From assembly GCF_001625195.1 (NCBI RefSeq), contig NC_054390.1, positions 3,434,027 to 3,498,026 of the forward strand: a stretch of 64,000 bases of DNA, written 5' to 3'. Position numbers and translations under genes: made by a program. The number at the start of each line of letters is the position of its first letter. The stretch's first letter is position 1. Source of the stretch: Drechmeria coniospora (taxonomy: Eukaryota > Ascomycota > Sordariomycetes > Hypocreales > Ophiocordycipitaceae). Positions 1 through 10,840 of this stretch are shown piece after piece. The notes below the pieces were generated by a model that saw only the letters and a list, made by a program, of their open reading frames with translations, made no database searches and was not told the DNA's origin.

Positions 1-903
1 GCACTGTGCTATTTGACTCGCCAATCAAGTCATTCGACGAAAAAAAAGAGTAGAAATTCCTCGACCCTTTGCGTACCACTTTGTTTGACCGGGCTTTTCT
101 CGTAATGGTATCATCGTATTGGCCATGATTCTGGTGCGAGTCGAACCGCGCAAGGGTTTGATGGCGGTGGTAGTGACAAGCCAAGACAGCCAACAAGGGT
201 CATGATCGGTGTGTTGGATGAAGGATGAGAAAGGTGAGTTCTGGGGCCGATGAAGCGGACGGACCAAGTAAATGCTGTGTGCTGCTTGGCTGAGCATGGC
301 GGCCGGTACGGAAGCGTCGGCATCCAGAGCTAAACCAAATGTCGAGGGACGCGCCCACATCTTTGATGAAAAATAGGACGCTCCCGCGCTCCGCAGGCAA
401 GCGGCTCGCTTCGAAAATCGACGTATGCTTACGCGTCACGATATGGCAGCAATCTGGGACCGGCAAGAACGAACAATGAGTGACCCAAGAATGGGCAAAG
501 TCCCGTGATCCCTCCCATCATCGAGCAACCGCGAGGAATGTCTGATTCCTGTGTCGGTACCAGGGACACTTGACAGATGCGGAGGCTTACGCAAGTCAAC
601 ACCGAAGCAAGACTGCCGAGGCCGAGACTGAACACTTGCTGATCTATAATGCCGCAGACATCGCCGTGCAGGCCATCCTCGAGGCGGGGAGAACATGCCC
701 GACAGGGTGCATCGGACTAGACACGGGCAGGTCCCATGATGGCGAATCTCGACGAGAATCTTCGGCTTCAACGCGATACGAGAGGCGGGAGCGTAGAAGG
801 AGTCGTTGAGGTGGGTTGTTGGTGCCTGCCTGCGTCATACATGATCCATCCAACGATTGGTGCATCAGGCCGCGGCCACGTCCGTCTTAAAAAAAGTCTT
901 CTG
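1..903. other. Gene-free left edge, 3' flank of the methyltransferase gene
   Basis: No open frame here shows a recognisable domain or a convincing splice pattern. The short overlapping frames on both strands are what GC-balanced non-coding DNA produces by chance. The stretch holds the 3' flank of the leftward methyltransferase gene, whose stop is at 904, and otherwise I see nothing. Confidence 0.5.
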
Positions 904-2218
904 TTATTCATCTTTCCCTGCCGATGTCGCCTCATGCTTCTGCGGCTTCCCTTCAACATCAGTCACGATACCGTCGACCGTCTCCGCCTCCCTCGCTGGC
1001 CATCGGCGCATGAGAGAAATGAAGCCGCCGCCGGCAACTCGATCGCCCACTTTGGGCCGCATCACCTGCACCATCTCTCCCTCGACCCCCTCGCTGTCCC
1101 TAGGCACCACCGTCCTGACATCCCAATGCCTGCCCCCACCGGCATCGTGAACACCGTCGCTGGTCGTCGACACGGGCAGCTCGAGCACCTTCTCGAATCG
1201 CAAGGGCTGGCTGCTTCGCTTGGCCCAGTCGTGGAACTCGGCAATCTGGCTGATGGATGGTGTAAAGACAACAAGCAGCCCGTTGGGTTGTAAAGCCTCG
1301 ACGACGTGGGCCGCGTGTTCATGCGCCGACGGGAGGTCCAAGACGGCGCGGGATAGGAACGGTTTGCCGGCCGATTGGGCCAACCGTCGAGAAAGATAGT
1401 CACTGATGGATCCGGCGACAAAGTCAATCGAAGGGAGGTATTGTGCGCGCCGGAAGTTGCGCACGAGCTTGTGGGCGGCGTCGAGATGTTGGCCGTTCCG
1501 ATCCAGCGTGACAAGGACGGCCCGGCGGGAGGCCTTGTACGCGTCGAGGGCGGCCTGAAGGTCTGGCGAGAGGTCGAGCTGCGGGGAGGCGGATGGATCC
1601 TGCCGCCGTCTCGGTTTGGCTTCGCAGAGTGCGAGGCGGAGTTCGGGCCGCATGGGAGGGTTCGCCGCGTGCATGGCGCGCGCAATGTGCAACGTCAGGC
1701 TTCCCATGCCTGTGCCGGCTTCGAATATTTCAAACGGCTGCCCGTCTTCGGCCTCTTCGCCTTCGCCTGGGCGAGAAGGTGTGAGATCGAGGAGGGAGAC
1801 GATGGTGTTTGCGTCGTGGGGGTATATCGGCGTTGCGAGTCGTTCCGAGTTGATGACGTAGCTCGACAGCGTCGGCTCGTACAGGACCACCTTGTGGCTG
1901 CCGCTGTCGTGGACGACGTCGAGCAGCTGTCGACCGATGAGATCCTCGGCCGCCATCGACGCGCCGTACGAGAGCTTCACGCGAGATCCGGGACGCAGAG
2001 GCGACGTGAGATGCCATTTCGGGTACTTGGCACCCTGCTGGCGGAGGAATAAGACGTCATGCTCTGCCGCTACCGTCAGTCACCACTCGTTTGGCTCCGT
2101 CCACCTCCTGGTCGTGTCATTGCTGCGCACCCTTGACCTTGCGGTTGGACGAGAAACGTTGGCAAGCCTGGACAGGAATGGCGAGCCTTTGACAGAGGGG
2201 ACGGCTGGGGGCGAGCAT
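904..2218 (-). CDS. Trm61-like tRNA (adenine-N1) methyltransferase, probably mitochondrial
   Basis: Two exons, 2218-2131 and 2063-904, are split by a 67 bp intron (donor GTGCGC, CTGAC branch, acceptor GGCAG) and give 415 residues. Exon 1 encodes a basic, Arg/Ser-rich leader with no acidic residue (MLAPSRPLCQRLAIPVQACQ at the start), typical of a mitochondrial targeting peptide. Joining in phase 1 restores KVKEHDVLFLRQ, the usual start of Trm61-type proteins. A SAM-binding motif I (FEAGTGMGSLTLHIA) lies near residue 140, and a VLDLPSAHEH segment followed by GLLVVFTPS fits the later Rossmann strands. In this family N1 of A58 in tRNA is methylated; Trm61 pairs with Trm6 in the nucleus, while TRMT61B-like relatives act in mitochondria. 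The leader favours the mitochondrial type. Without exon 1 the frame only opens at a GTG (1980), so the spliced ATG start is preferred. An unassigned SAM methyltransferase is the alternative. Confidence 0.8.
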
Positions 2219-3349
2219 GATGCCGTTGATTGGGAAACGTATGCTTTGCTTGGTCGACGAGCAGCTGGCGTATCTGCAGGTGTGCGCCCCTCGCAGATGC
2301 TGCGACGAGTGTGAGATGTTAAGCACTGGCACTCGAATGATGCAGACAAAGGGTCGAGCTGAGGCCATGCGTGATCTTGCTGCAAGTGCGCCGAATACAA
2401 GAATGATGTGTTTTTTGGGGAAGAAAAAAAAAGCTTGCCGAGTAGACGGACTGGACCGGTGACAGTCGTTCACTTGAGTGGGTCGTTTCAGTTTGTGGCA
2501 TTTCATTCCCTCACGCTTCCACCCAATTCGCCATCGAAAAATGAGTCTCATGATGCTACGACACTGCAAGTAATTACAAGTAAAATGCGAGGATGGGGGG
2601 GAGGTTTCCGTCGCGGTGTTGCAAAAATACCTGCAACGGCTTCACATCGACGCTGCTTGTTTTTTATTCTTTTTGATTTTTTTTTTGCAAATTTATCGAC
2701 GATGATTTATTTGATTTTCTGTTGCCAATCCGAGTCACAGACCAACCCAGGTAGGACCAAGGCGCCTGAGGCCATCCTCGTCCTTGCCTTGTCGAAACTT
2801 TCAAGCTCCATCCCCCCCGACCTTGATTTCTCTGATTGCAACACCTTTCTCTACCGCCGTTTGCTCATCTCGCACTCGGCATGGCAGAACTTTCGAGTGA
2901 CTCTCGTTTCCCTGCGAACTGAAATTCATCATCTTCATCAGTGTCGTCAGCGTCGATTGGTAATGCATTCGCTGCTCACGCCTCGTTGTAATGTACACAA
3001 CTGCCCCTCACCGCCTGAAGGCGACAGCTTCCCCAACGCCATCCCGATCATGAACAGGTATGACAGATGGGACGATACTAAGTAATAAGGTATAATGGAA
3101 CAAACTCCAAAAAAACACGATACCAGTACGCCGGGCTCTCTGGGTATGGGTTTAAAATGCAAAAGAAATGATGGTATCGCCCCCCGCTCGTCCTCGAAAT
3201 CTCGCCGCTGCTCGTTGCCGTCTCGAGACCGGCTCGCATGCGGGTCTCCGTTTGTTGTGACGCATTATTCGACTCGGTCCCTTTCTCTCCATTTTTCAGC
3301 GCCAGATTGCAGCTCGCATCTCGATGGGTTGGGAACGAAAACGTCGAGC
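2219..3349. other. Intergenic: promoter side of the methyltransferase gene and 3' flank of the Clr5 gene
   Basis: Both flanking genes run leftward, so this 1.1 kb is upstream sequence for the methyltransferase and downstream sequence for the Clr5 gene. It contains A/T homopolymer stretches (about 2411-2432 and 2656-2692) and no frame with recognisable protein features. Nothing else is seen. Confidence 0.5.
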
Positions 3350-6027
3350 TCAGATGAATGACCACTTGTTGGACGGCATGTGGTTAAGCGCAGAAGACCA
3401 TGCCTCCTGAGAACTAGGTGCGTGCACTGTCGTGTGGAAATCTTCCTCGAAATACGGATGGACCTTGACCCCGACGTGTTCTTCCAGGATGGCAACCCCG
3501 GTGTCGTACCGCCGCCGACACCGCTTCGTCCACGGGTCGACCTTGACTGGGCTGTGGTAGCAGTAGACGTTGGCTTTGACGTCTCGCACCTGAAATATGA
3601 CGCCCAGGCCCCTGACGTAGCCCCACAGGTCGACGGCCGCTTGCTTCGTCGAGTGAGAATGGGGTCCTGCGGCGTACAGCAGTTGCAGGATCGAGTATCG
3701 CAAGGTGAGCACTTCAATGTTGTTGGCGCCGTGTCGATGCTCGAGCTGTCGCTGCTGGACACGAAGATCCACCACGAGCTTTTCCAACCGGTCCGCATTG
3801 ACGTGATGGTAGAAGATGGCCAGGTCGATCCACGTTCGTACCACGTACGGGTGCTGGCGGCCGTAGATGGCCTCGAGCTCCTCGGCGATGATGGGCACGC
3901 TCCCCCGAAGAAGCTCCGAAAGCGTCGTCGAGCCGTGCTTCTGCTGAACTTCGTACAGGCACGAGAATATCTGCCGGAGAGGGTGCGACCGCTCATAGTT
4001 GGTCGCCGAGTAGGCGGCCAGGTACTTGCAGAGCGCCGTCATCATGCCGGGGTCGCGCTGGACCATGCCGAGGAGGAGCTCGTTGATGCCCAGAGGGGAG
4101 AGCCTCATCAGGTCAACCTCGAGCTGCTTGAAAGCCCTCATGAGAAAATGGCCTCCCTGGTCGGCGTCCTGGGCCTCGAAGTAGAAGTTGGCCTCCATCA
4201 GCAGGTCGCTCGATCCGGCACCCCACACCATCATGGCCGGCCACCCGACGAGCGCGTTGGTCTCCACCTCGAACTGCCGACAATGCAGAAAGGCCTTTCG
4301 CATATTTCCGAGCACGATCTCTTGAGCCCGTATGAGATCGGGCGACCGCAGGTATCCCGGTGTCGGCGGTGGCGTCGGCGTTCGGCATCGCACGTGCGCC
4401 GGCAGGTCGGCCGGCAGCTCGAAGTCGATCAAGTCGTACTCGGTCACGCCCTTTCGCTTGAGATAGGTCCCGAGGTTGACGATCCTCCCGTTGCGGACAA
4501 ACTCGGATACCTTGCCTTCGGCGTCTCGCTGGAACTTCATGGACAGCAGCCTCTTGACTTCGTCCTCGGTGTTGTTCTTGACGAATCCCCACTGCGAGAA
4601 TCGAGTCTTGTACATCTTGGGTCTGGACCGGGTGAGACCGAATGAAGGCGAAAGGTCGTCGTGGGGGGGGGGGGGGGGGCACTTACGTCGCTTCAAACTT
4701 GTACTTGTCCGCCATGACAGCCATGACTTCCTTGAGAGGCCTCCGCTCTTCGAGATACAACGAACGTATCGTCGACTTGAATTGGTCCCAGGCCTCGGCA
4801 GGAACTAATTCGCGCGACGATCGAGTTGCCCCCGGGCCACGGAGAGATAGGGAGCCCTTTCGCTGCGCCTGCTTCTGCCACAGGTCAGCGGACATGACGG
4901 AGGAGCAGCAGGGCCAAGAGACGCACCGGCAGAGGGGTGGAGGAGGATGACGGCTCCGACGGCTGCGGCGTCGCCGGTTCTTGCTTGATCTCGGGACTGA
5001 AAGGCGGCGGCACAGGCGGTGGGATGCGAAGTCTCGCAGGCTTCGCCGGCGCCTTTCCCTTGGCCTTGGCTTTTGTTTCCGGAGGGAATTCGAGGATGAA
5101 CTGGTTATTGGCGACAATGTTTGGTTTCGGTGTCGTCGGCACGGGCGGTTTGGAATAACCGCTGGAGGGGGTGGTGTTGGAGCTTGTTGGCGGCTCCAAC
5201 TTGACGCTGGCCGATGCGGGAGAGCGCCATATCTCGAACCCCGGCGTTCCCGCAACTTGCGGTGTCGTGTGCGTCGGCGACGCCATCGGGAATGCCGTCA
5301 TGGGCGACGGCGCCATGGGGGACTGCACACGCTGATGGCCTGGAAGGAAGTCGCCAAAGGCTCCAAACTGGCCGGTCGGCCCGGACGATCCGGACGGTCC
5401 GGCTGATGCAGCGCCGGGGCTGGTGACCTGAGGGTCGTGGAAGCTGCCGAATGGGTTTATGGGCGTGCCCGCCACGGTCGGACTCGTCATTCTCGTCTGA
5501 AGGCCAAAAGGCCCTGCCCACTGCGTCTCATCGGAGCCGGCGAGGGGAGTCGCGATACGATTGGGATTGAAGGACGAGGCAACCCCACCATGGCTGCCTC
5601 CAAAGTATCCGGCATTTTCGAAAGTCGGCCTGTGGACAGGCTGCGGTGTGTTCGCCTGCATATTGCTGCTCGGTCTGGGAGGGAGCGAAGGAGCAAAGCC
5701 CTTGTTCTCGAAGGGCGAGAATGCCTTGCTCTCGAACTGGGCGACCAGGCGGCCAACGCCGCCTCCGCTCTGGAGCGAGCTCAGAGTGTCGAGCTCCAAC
5801 TCGTTGCCGGCTTGGCCGTCGTGCTGGTAGCTGGCTTGCCCATGCGACGGCGTCGCGGTCCAGTCCATGCCGGAGGAGGAAGCGTCAAAGGTCGGTCCGG
5901 CTCCATGATGGGGATGAGAGGGGTTGCCGGCCGACGAGGAGTTCGCTTGCCAAGGTTGGTGAGGAAAGGCAAGGGAGTCGTTGCCGTAGCCAGGAACGGT
6001 GGGTTTGCTGGACAAGTGATCGAACAT
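3350..6027 (-). CDS. Clr5-domain protein with long disordered N-terminus
   Basis: Three exons (6027-4927, 4874-4687, 4622-3350) encode 853 residues. Intron 1 is 52 bp (GTGCGT...CAG, phase 0). Intron 2 is 64 bp (GTAAGT...CAG, phase 2) and contains a 17-base C run on the coding strand. Residues 1-367 are rich in Pro, Ser, Thr and Gly with no fold I recognise. The Clr5 domain spans about residues 392-446, from AWDQFKSTIRSLYLEERRP to KMYKTRFSQWGFVKNN, and is interrupted by intron 2; the splice restores the conserved FEAT-PKMYKTR join. The remaining C-terminal 400 residues look helical and TPR-like, as in many fungal Clr5 proteins. Clr5 was named from a fission yeast silencing factor, and the domain is usually taken as DNA- or chromatin-associated; the molecular role here is unknown. 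Unusual: Clr5 is normally close to the N-terminus. Confidence 0.85.
4663..4679. repeat. 17-base G run (C run on the coding strand) inside an intron
   Basis: Seventeen consecutive G on the + strand, lying within intron 2 of the Clr5 gene eight bases after the GTAAGT donor. It belongs to the set of long G/C homopolymers listed for this window. Confidence 0.9.
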
Positions 6028-6390
6028 GACGACCGACGACAGCAGAGCAGCCCACGACGGCGGCCCGTTGATGGCGGTCGACTCGACTCGAACGAGTCGA
6101 GTGCCTCGGCTAGGTGCTCAGTCGCCAATACGAGAAGGATTCATCACTCGTCTCGGCCAGAGCGATGAAACGGAGCTTGAGGACGGGAAGGCTGCCAGGC
6201 GGGCAGTGTGGCCATGCTCGCCCGAGGGGGTGACGGGCGATGGCAAGCAAAGCGCGGCCGGATATAGGATGCGAATAAGGGGCAGATGTCGTTGCCGTTC
6301 CCCGAAATCGACTCGAGATGAGGAAAGCTTTGGTGAGAGCGAGTGGTACAGGGTGACAGACAGACTGACAGACTGATAGACTGACAGGCT

Positions 6391-6413
6391 GGGGGGGGGG
6401 GGGGGGGGGGGGG
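6391..6413. repeat. 23-base G run
   Basis: Twenty-three uninterrupted G residues follow a short ACAGACTGACAGACTG-type repeat, about 365 bases upstream of the Clr5 gene start. This is the longest homopolymer in the window. Such runs can form G-quadruplexes and are often miscounted in assemblies, so the exact length is uncertain. Confidence 0.9.
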
Positions 6414-8639
6414 CTGAGGCTGCGGTGGGGAGCTGGCCACGCGGGCATGAGCGAGGAAAGTACAAAAGTTCCTTGGCAGGACGACCCAGGTAGGACAAGC
6501 AGAATGCCGGGTTGGCAATAGTGTTGCCCGGGGAGGTCTGGCGGCCGGGGTCGCTGTGAGGAAAGCGAGAGAGAAAGAGAGAGAGAGAGATCGAAGTGAG
6601 AGAGCTCGAGGCTGCCCTTCCTGCAGCTCCAGCGGCGGACACGACAGAGCAACACGATACGGTGGCGGCGACGCTGGGAGGGGGGGGGAGGGGGGGTGTG
6701 CTCAAGATTCGTGCGAGGGGGGATGCAACCTGGGGCAACCGGGGGGGTTAGGGGGGACAAACGCTGGAGAAGCAAAGATAAAAAGGACGGAGCAACGACG
6801 GAGGCCTACGTAGGGCTTCCGGGCCTCCAGCCACCGAGCTGGAGGCGATGGGTGGGAAATGCGACCATGGGCCTTAAAGAGAAGGTGATAATGGCACCGA
6901 GCCATCGGCGACGAGGAGAGGCGCCAATCACGACGGCGTGGTGCGGCCCCTGGCACACCGCATCCCACACAGCCAGGGGCCTGTGGCAGTTCCAGAAGGA
7001 TTCCGCTCCCCTCTGGACTCGGTCTCTCGACGAGCACAGGCTGACACACACTGACACGAACGGACACACAGAGGACGACGCACGCACCGTGCGAGGGACG
7101 TCGGGGTGCGCGAGCAAACGAGGCGGAGCTGAGAGCCGTCCCGCTTTCATCCGACCGACGATGGCTTCAGGGTGCGCGAAGCGGCGGCGAGTGGACGCGG
7201 AATGGCTGGGATGCTTCCATCAACACCAGCGCACTGCCATCGGATCTCTCGTGGCGGCGCCACGGTACAGATGCTGACCAGCGCGCCGACGGCTACGAGC
7301 CGCGCCCGCCAGCCATCTGGCGGTCTGGTGCGAGGAAGGGCCGGCATCTGTCTGGTCGCGACGGTGGACGATTCGACATGGCTCACGCGGCCACATGCAC
7401 CACATGGCGAACGAGCGAGCGGAGCGACGACTAGGTGATGGCGGGCGGCCGCGACGGCGACGCAAGCGATACGGGCTCTCGGGCGCGCCATGCTCGCGAG
7501 CGCAGCACCCGTGCTCGCTCGTGCTGGAAGAAGACGACGCCAGCCGTGGGCCTCGACGGAGCGCAGCCACGACTGGTGTGGGCGGCGCACCGCAGCGCAG
7601 CACGAGTCCTGTCTACGGGTGCCGACCGGCGCAGGCGACGCGGCGGCGCGGCCGCGGATGGCGAGCGCCGACGGTGCGGAGGGCGTCTGCGCGACTCAGT
7701 CACGAGCTCGCTCGCTCGCTCGCTCGAGATTTCGGAGGCAGGTGGGTGCATTGAGCGAGTGAATCGCGGCCAGGCTGGCGCTGACCACGTCGACGCCGGG
7801 GGTCCGGCCGATGGCACCGGTTGTCAGCGGAAGAGGGGCGGGGCCAGCAGGGGGTCGGTCGTCGGTGGGGGATAAGACGGCGTGCTGGCCAGGTGGGTGC
7901 GTGAGGCGAGGCCGCTGGCTCAGGTCGCATCGTCGCCGCGTCCCGATGGCGCACCCTCGGCTGCTGCTGAAGAGGTCAGCACCGTTGCACCAACGGCTCA
8001 GGGAATGTTGGGTCGTCGCCACCGCAGCCGCAGCCGCCGCCGTCGACGACGACGAAAGAGAGGACGACGGACAGACGGACGGACGGACGGACGGGGACGG
8101 ACAGACGGCCGGAGATCAAGCAAGGGGTTGCGGACGGGCACGCACGATCGCGCACTCGCACGACTCTACAAGTACTCTCCCGTACCTGGTGCCCACTGCG
8201 CGCGGTATGGAACTGATCTATCTGCTCGCCCACAGCACACCTACATGTACTTACATGTACGGTGACGACAGCGCAACGAATGGCATGACGGCGACGCATC
8301 CACAGACTTGCGAGGCCCCTGCCTATAGGAAGGGCGATATTGCAGCGACGGGGATGAGGTCTGCGTGGGGCAGCAGCTCCTTTCCGGCCTCGACCAACCA
8401 AAAGGCTCAGCAAGGACGTTGGGACGGAGGAGGTACAAGCACTTGCTGCGCTGGCCTGCAAGGACGTCGGTTTCCTCGACGCCCTTGCAGCATACGAGTG
8501 CTATTATTACCCGTATCCCGTCGTCGAGCGTTTTGCCTTGGGTGCCGCGAATCACCGTCGGTGGCCGCCATGGCCAGACTTGGTGCGCGAGCCGCCCTGG
8601 ATGCGGAGGTACAGCAACACAGTACATGCACGGGAAGGA

Positions 8640-9480
8640 GTACCAGTACGTAAGCAGGGAACTTGGAGCAAGTTCTCCGTGCTGAGTGCGTACTTATGTC
8701 TCCGTGCTGTCTCCATGCTGTAATACTCTGTATTACTCCGTACTTGCAAGCGGCACCTGCTAAGCAAAGCTCTGCAAGAACTTACGGCGGAGTGCTGTAA
8801 GTATTAAACCCTATTATTCCGCAGCACTGTGCTTGCTTAGCGCAGTACCGCGCTTGCTTGTTCAGTACGTACATCGACGCTTACGGGGGTACAGGCTACT
8901 CCGTAATACAGTATGAACGTACTGCAGTTGCACAGTACTTATTACTGTACTCCGAACAGCACTTGTACGGGCGCGAGCCTTCTGGGGCGGAGAATGATGC
9001 TTTTTGTGTCGTCGATCATGGTCGCCACGCACCACACTGACGTGAATGCAGTGCTGGTGACGACAAAGCACAGAGGCAACGGACGCACACTTGCACCTGC
9101 ACAATCCCGCCGCGACGACGGGCTTTGTCGTGGCCGTGCTGGAGATTGGCGGCGATTGCACGCATCGGCGAACGTCCGTTGTGCATGCACGACGAGGAAC
9201 TGAAGTGGCGGCTGATTTTCAGCACAAGAGGGCACAAGTCGGTGCAGCGCAGCCAAGGTCAGAGTACTGTACAGTGCTTGAGCAGTGGTGCTGCGCGCTA
9301 AAGAACTTACGAGCGTCCACGCCAGAGTGGTTCGAGTATTGTTCTCCGAGCCTATAGCACAACACGACTGCTACAGTAAGTACAGTGCTGTAATCCCTAC
9401 TTACAACCACTGTACTTACTGTAGATGTACCTGGTTGTACTTGCAGGTAATACGGAGTACGGAGTAATCGTACTTGTACT
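8640..9480. repeat. GTAC-word island
   Basis: Dense in GTAC within words such as CAAGTAC, GTACTTG, TACTCCGTA and TACGGAGTA, present in both orientations. No protein features. Boundaries are approximate because the density fades gradually. Confidence 0.7.
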
Positions 9481-10139
9481 TGCGGGCCAGTGTGCTTGTG
9501 GGCCAGCACTGGCAGGATAGCCACTTCATCCGTTATTCAGATGCAGATTCCGCACAAACGCGCATACGGTAGATGCAAAAGTACATGCATGCAGGTGCAG
9601 CAAAGTAATGGCTTGCACTACATGTTGGCCGTCCCTATCCGCAGCGGCATTCGATGCTTCGTCTGCCGTTGATTTCACGAGTCGCCGCAAGGGTGAATGA
9701 TGCGGCGTGGACGACGCCAGCAGCACGAATGGCAGCAAGCGGCCGTCGATGCATCTGCCGCACTCGCGTTGCGCGGCACAGTAAGCGCACGTGAAACGGA
9801 TTCGTACGGCACGCCGGACCTCGGGTTTCCTGTTCCTGACCGAATCCTGGCGCAGCCCAAACGCTACTCCGAACTATCGAAGGCGCTGCAACGGCAGGAA
9901 ACGAAGCGTGCGCGCGAGCACATGCACCGCAGAGGCATGCAGCAAGTAATGCATGTACGTACTTGGCGTCACAGGCTGACGGGCGAGCCCGATGCCCTGC
10001 GCACGCACGGGAGACGGGGACGCCTGCGAACCTTTCCCTACCACCTCGTCGCAATCGGCCTCTGACCAGGAAGAAATTAGTGTCCGGGCCGCAGCGCACA
10101 GAACGGCGCAAGTAAGCTTGCCGCAAGGAGGTGCAAGAA

Positions 10140-10840
10140 AGAAATTACTTGTAAAGTATGGCGGTGCCGGTACGGAGTACGTGTGCTTGCTGTCCTTGAA
10201 ATACAGTAATAATACTCCGTACTTGCGCCGCCGTTGTATTACAGCACGTCCTGCAAATGCAGATACAACGACGGTACTTGCAGTAATACCTTGGCTCCTG
10301 TCCTGCACAGTACTAACTGGCACACACCATTACTTACTTACTGTATTTGCATGTTTGCTGGGGCTGCACCAGAATGCCGGCGGCTCCGGTGCATAATTGG
10401 TACAGTGACAGGCAAAGTACTTACTACTGGCACACACTACATGTAAGTGCTTGTGCAGTAATAATACAGTACAAGTACGGGGTACGTAAGTACGGAGTAC
10501 CAAGTCCGTAGTATTACTCCACACCTGGACACCCAAGTAGGTAAGTACAGGTGTGGTGCAGAACTCATAGTGGACTAGCGCGCTAGCGGATGACCAAGTA
10601 CTTAGTTGTGCATGCACAGTGCTTGTATGGTAATACTTGTACACTGCACTCAACCACCTAAGTAAGTATAAGTATGTACTTATTAGTTATTAGCAACTCC
10701 GTATACCCGTAAGTGTGCTGAACCAGTACAAGTACTCCGTACTCCGTATACAGTACTTACATGTATGTACAGTACTTGCTTGTAATCAACCCAAGTACAA
10801 TACGGAGTACGGAGTACTTATAGGTACAGTACACGCACAT
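10140..10840. repeat. GTAC-word island, among the densest in the window
   Basis: Between 10721 and 10840 I count eleven GTAC tetramers in 120 bases, where about 0.5 is expected at random. Words include TACGGAGTAC in direct tandem (10801-10817), CAGTACTTAC and CAAGTAC. Non-coding by appearance. Confidence 0.75.

Noticed and set aside
6110..6775. 221-codon Pro/Ser-rich minus-strand frame upstream of the Clr5 gene
   Set aside because: Composed of simple-sequence DNA including the 23-base G run; more likely promoter or 5' UTR.
7811..8653. 280-codon + strand frame
   Set aside because: GC-rich sequence with tetranucleotide runs, no domain, and it runs into a GTAC region.
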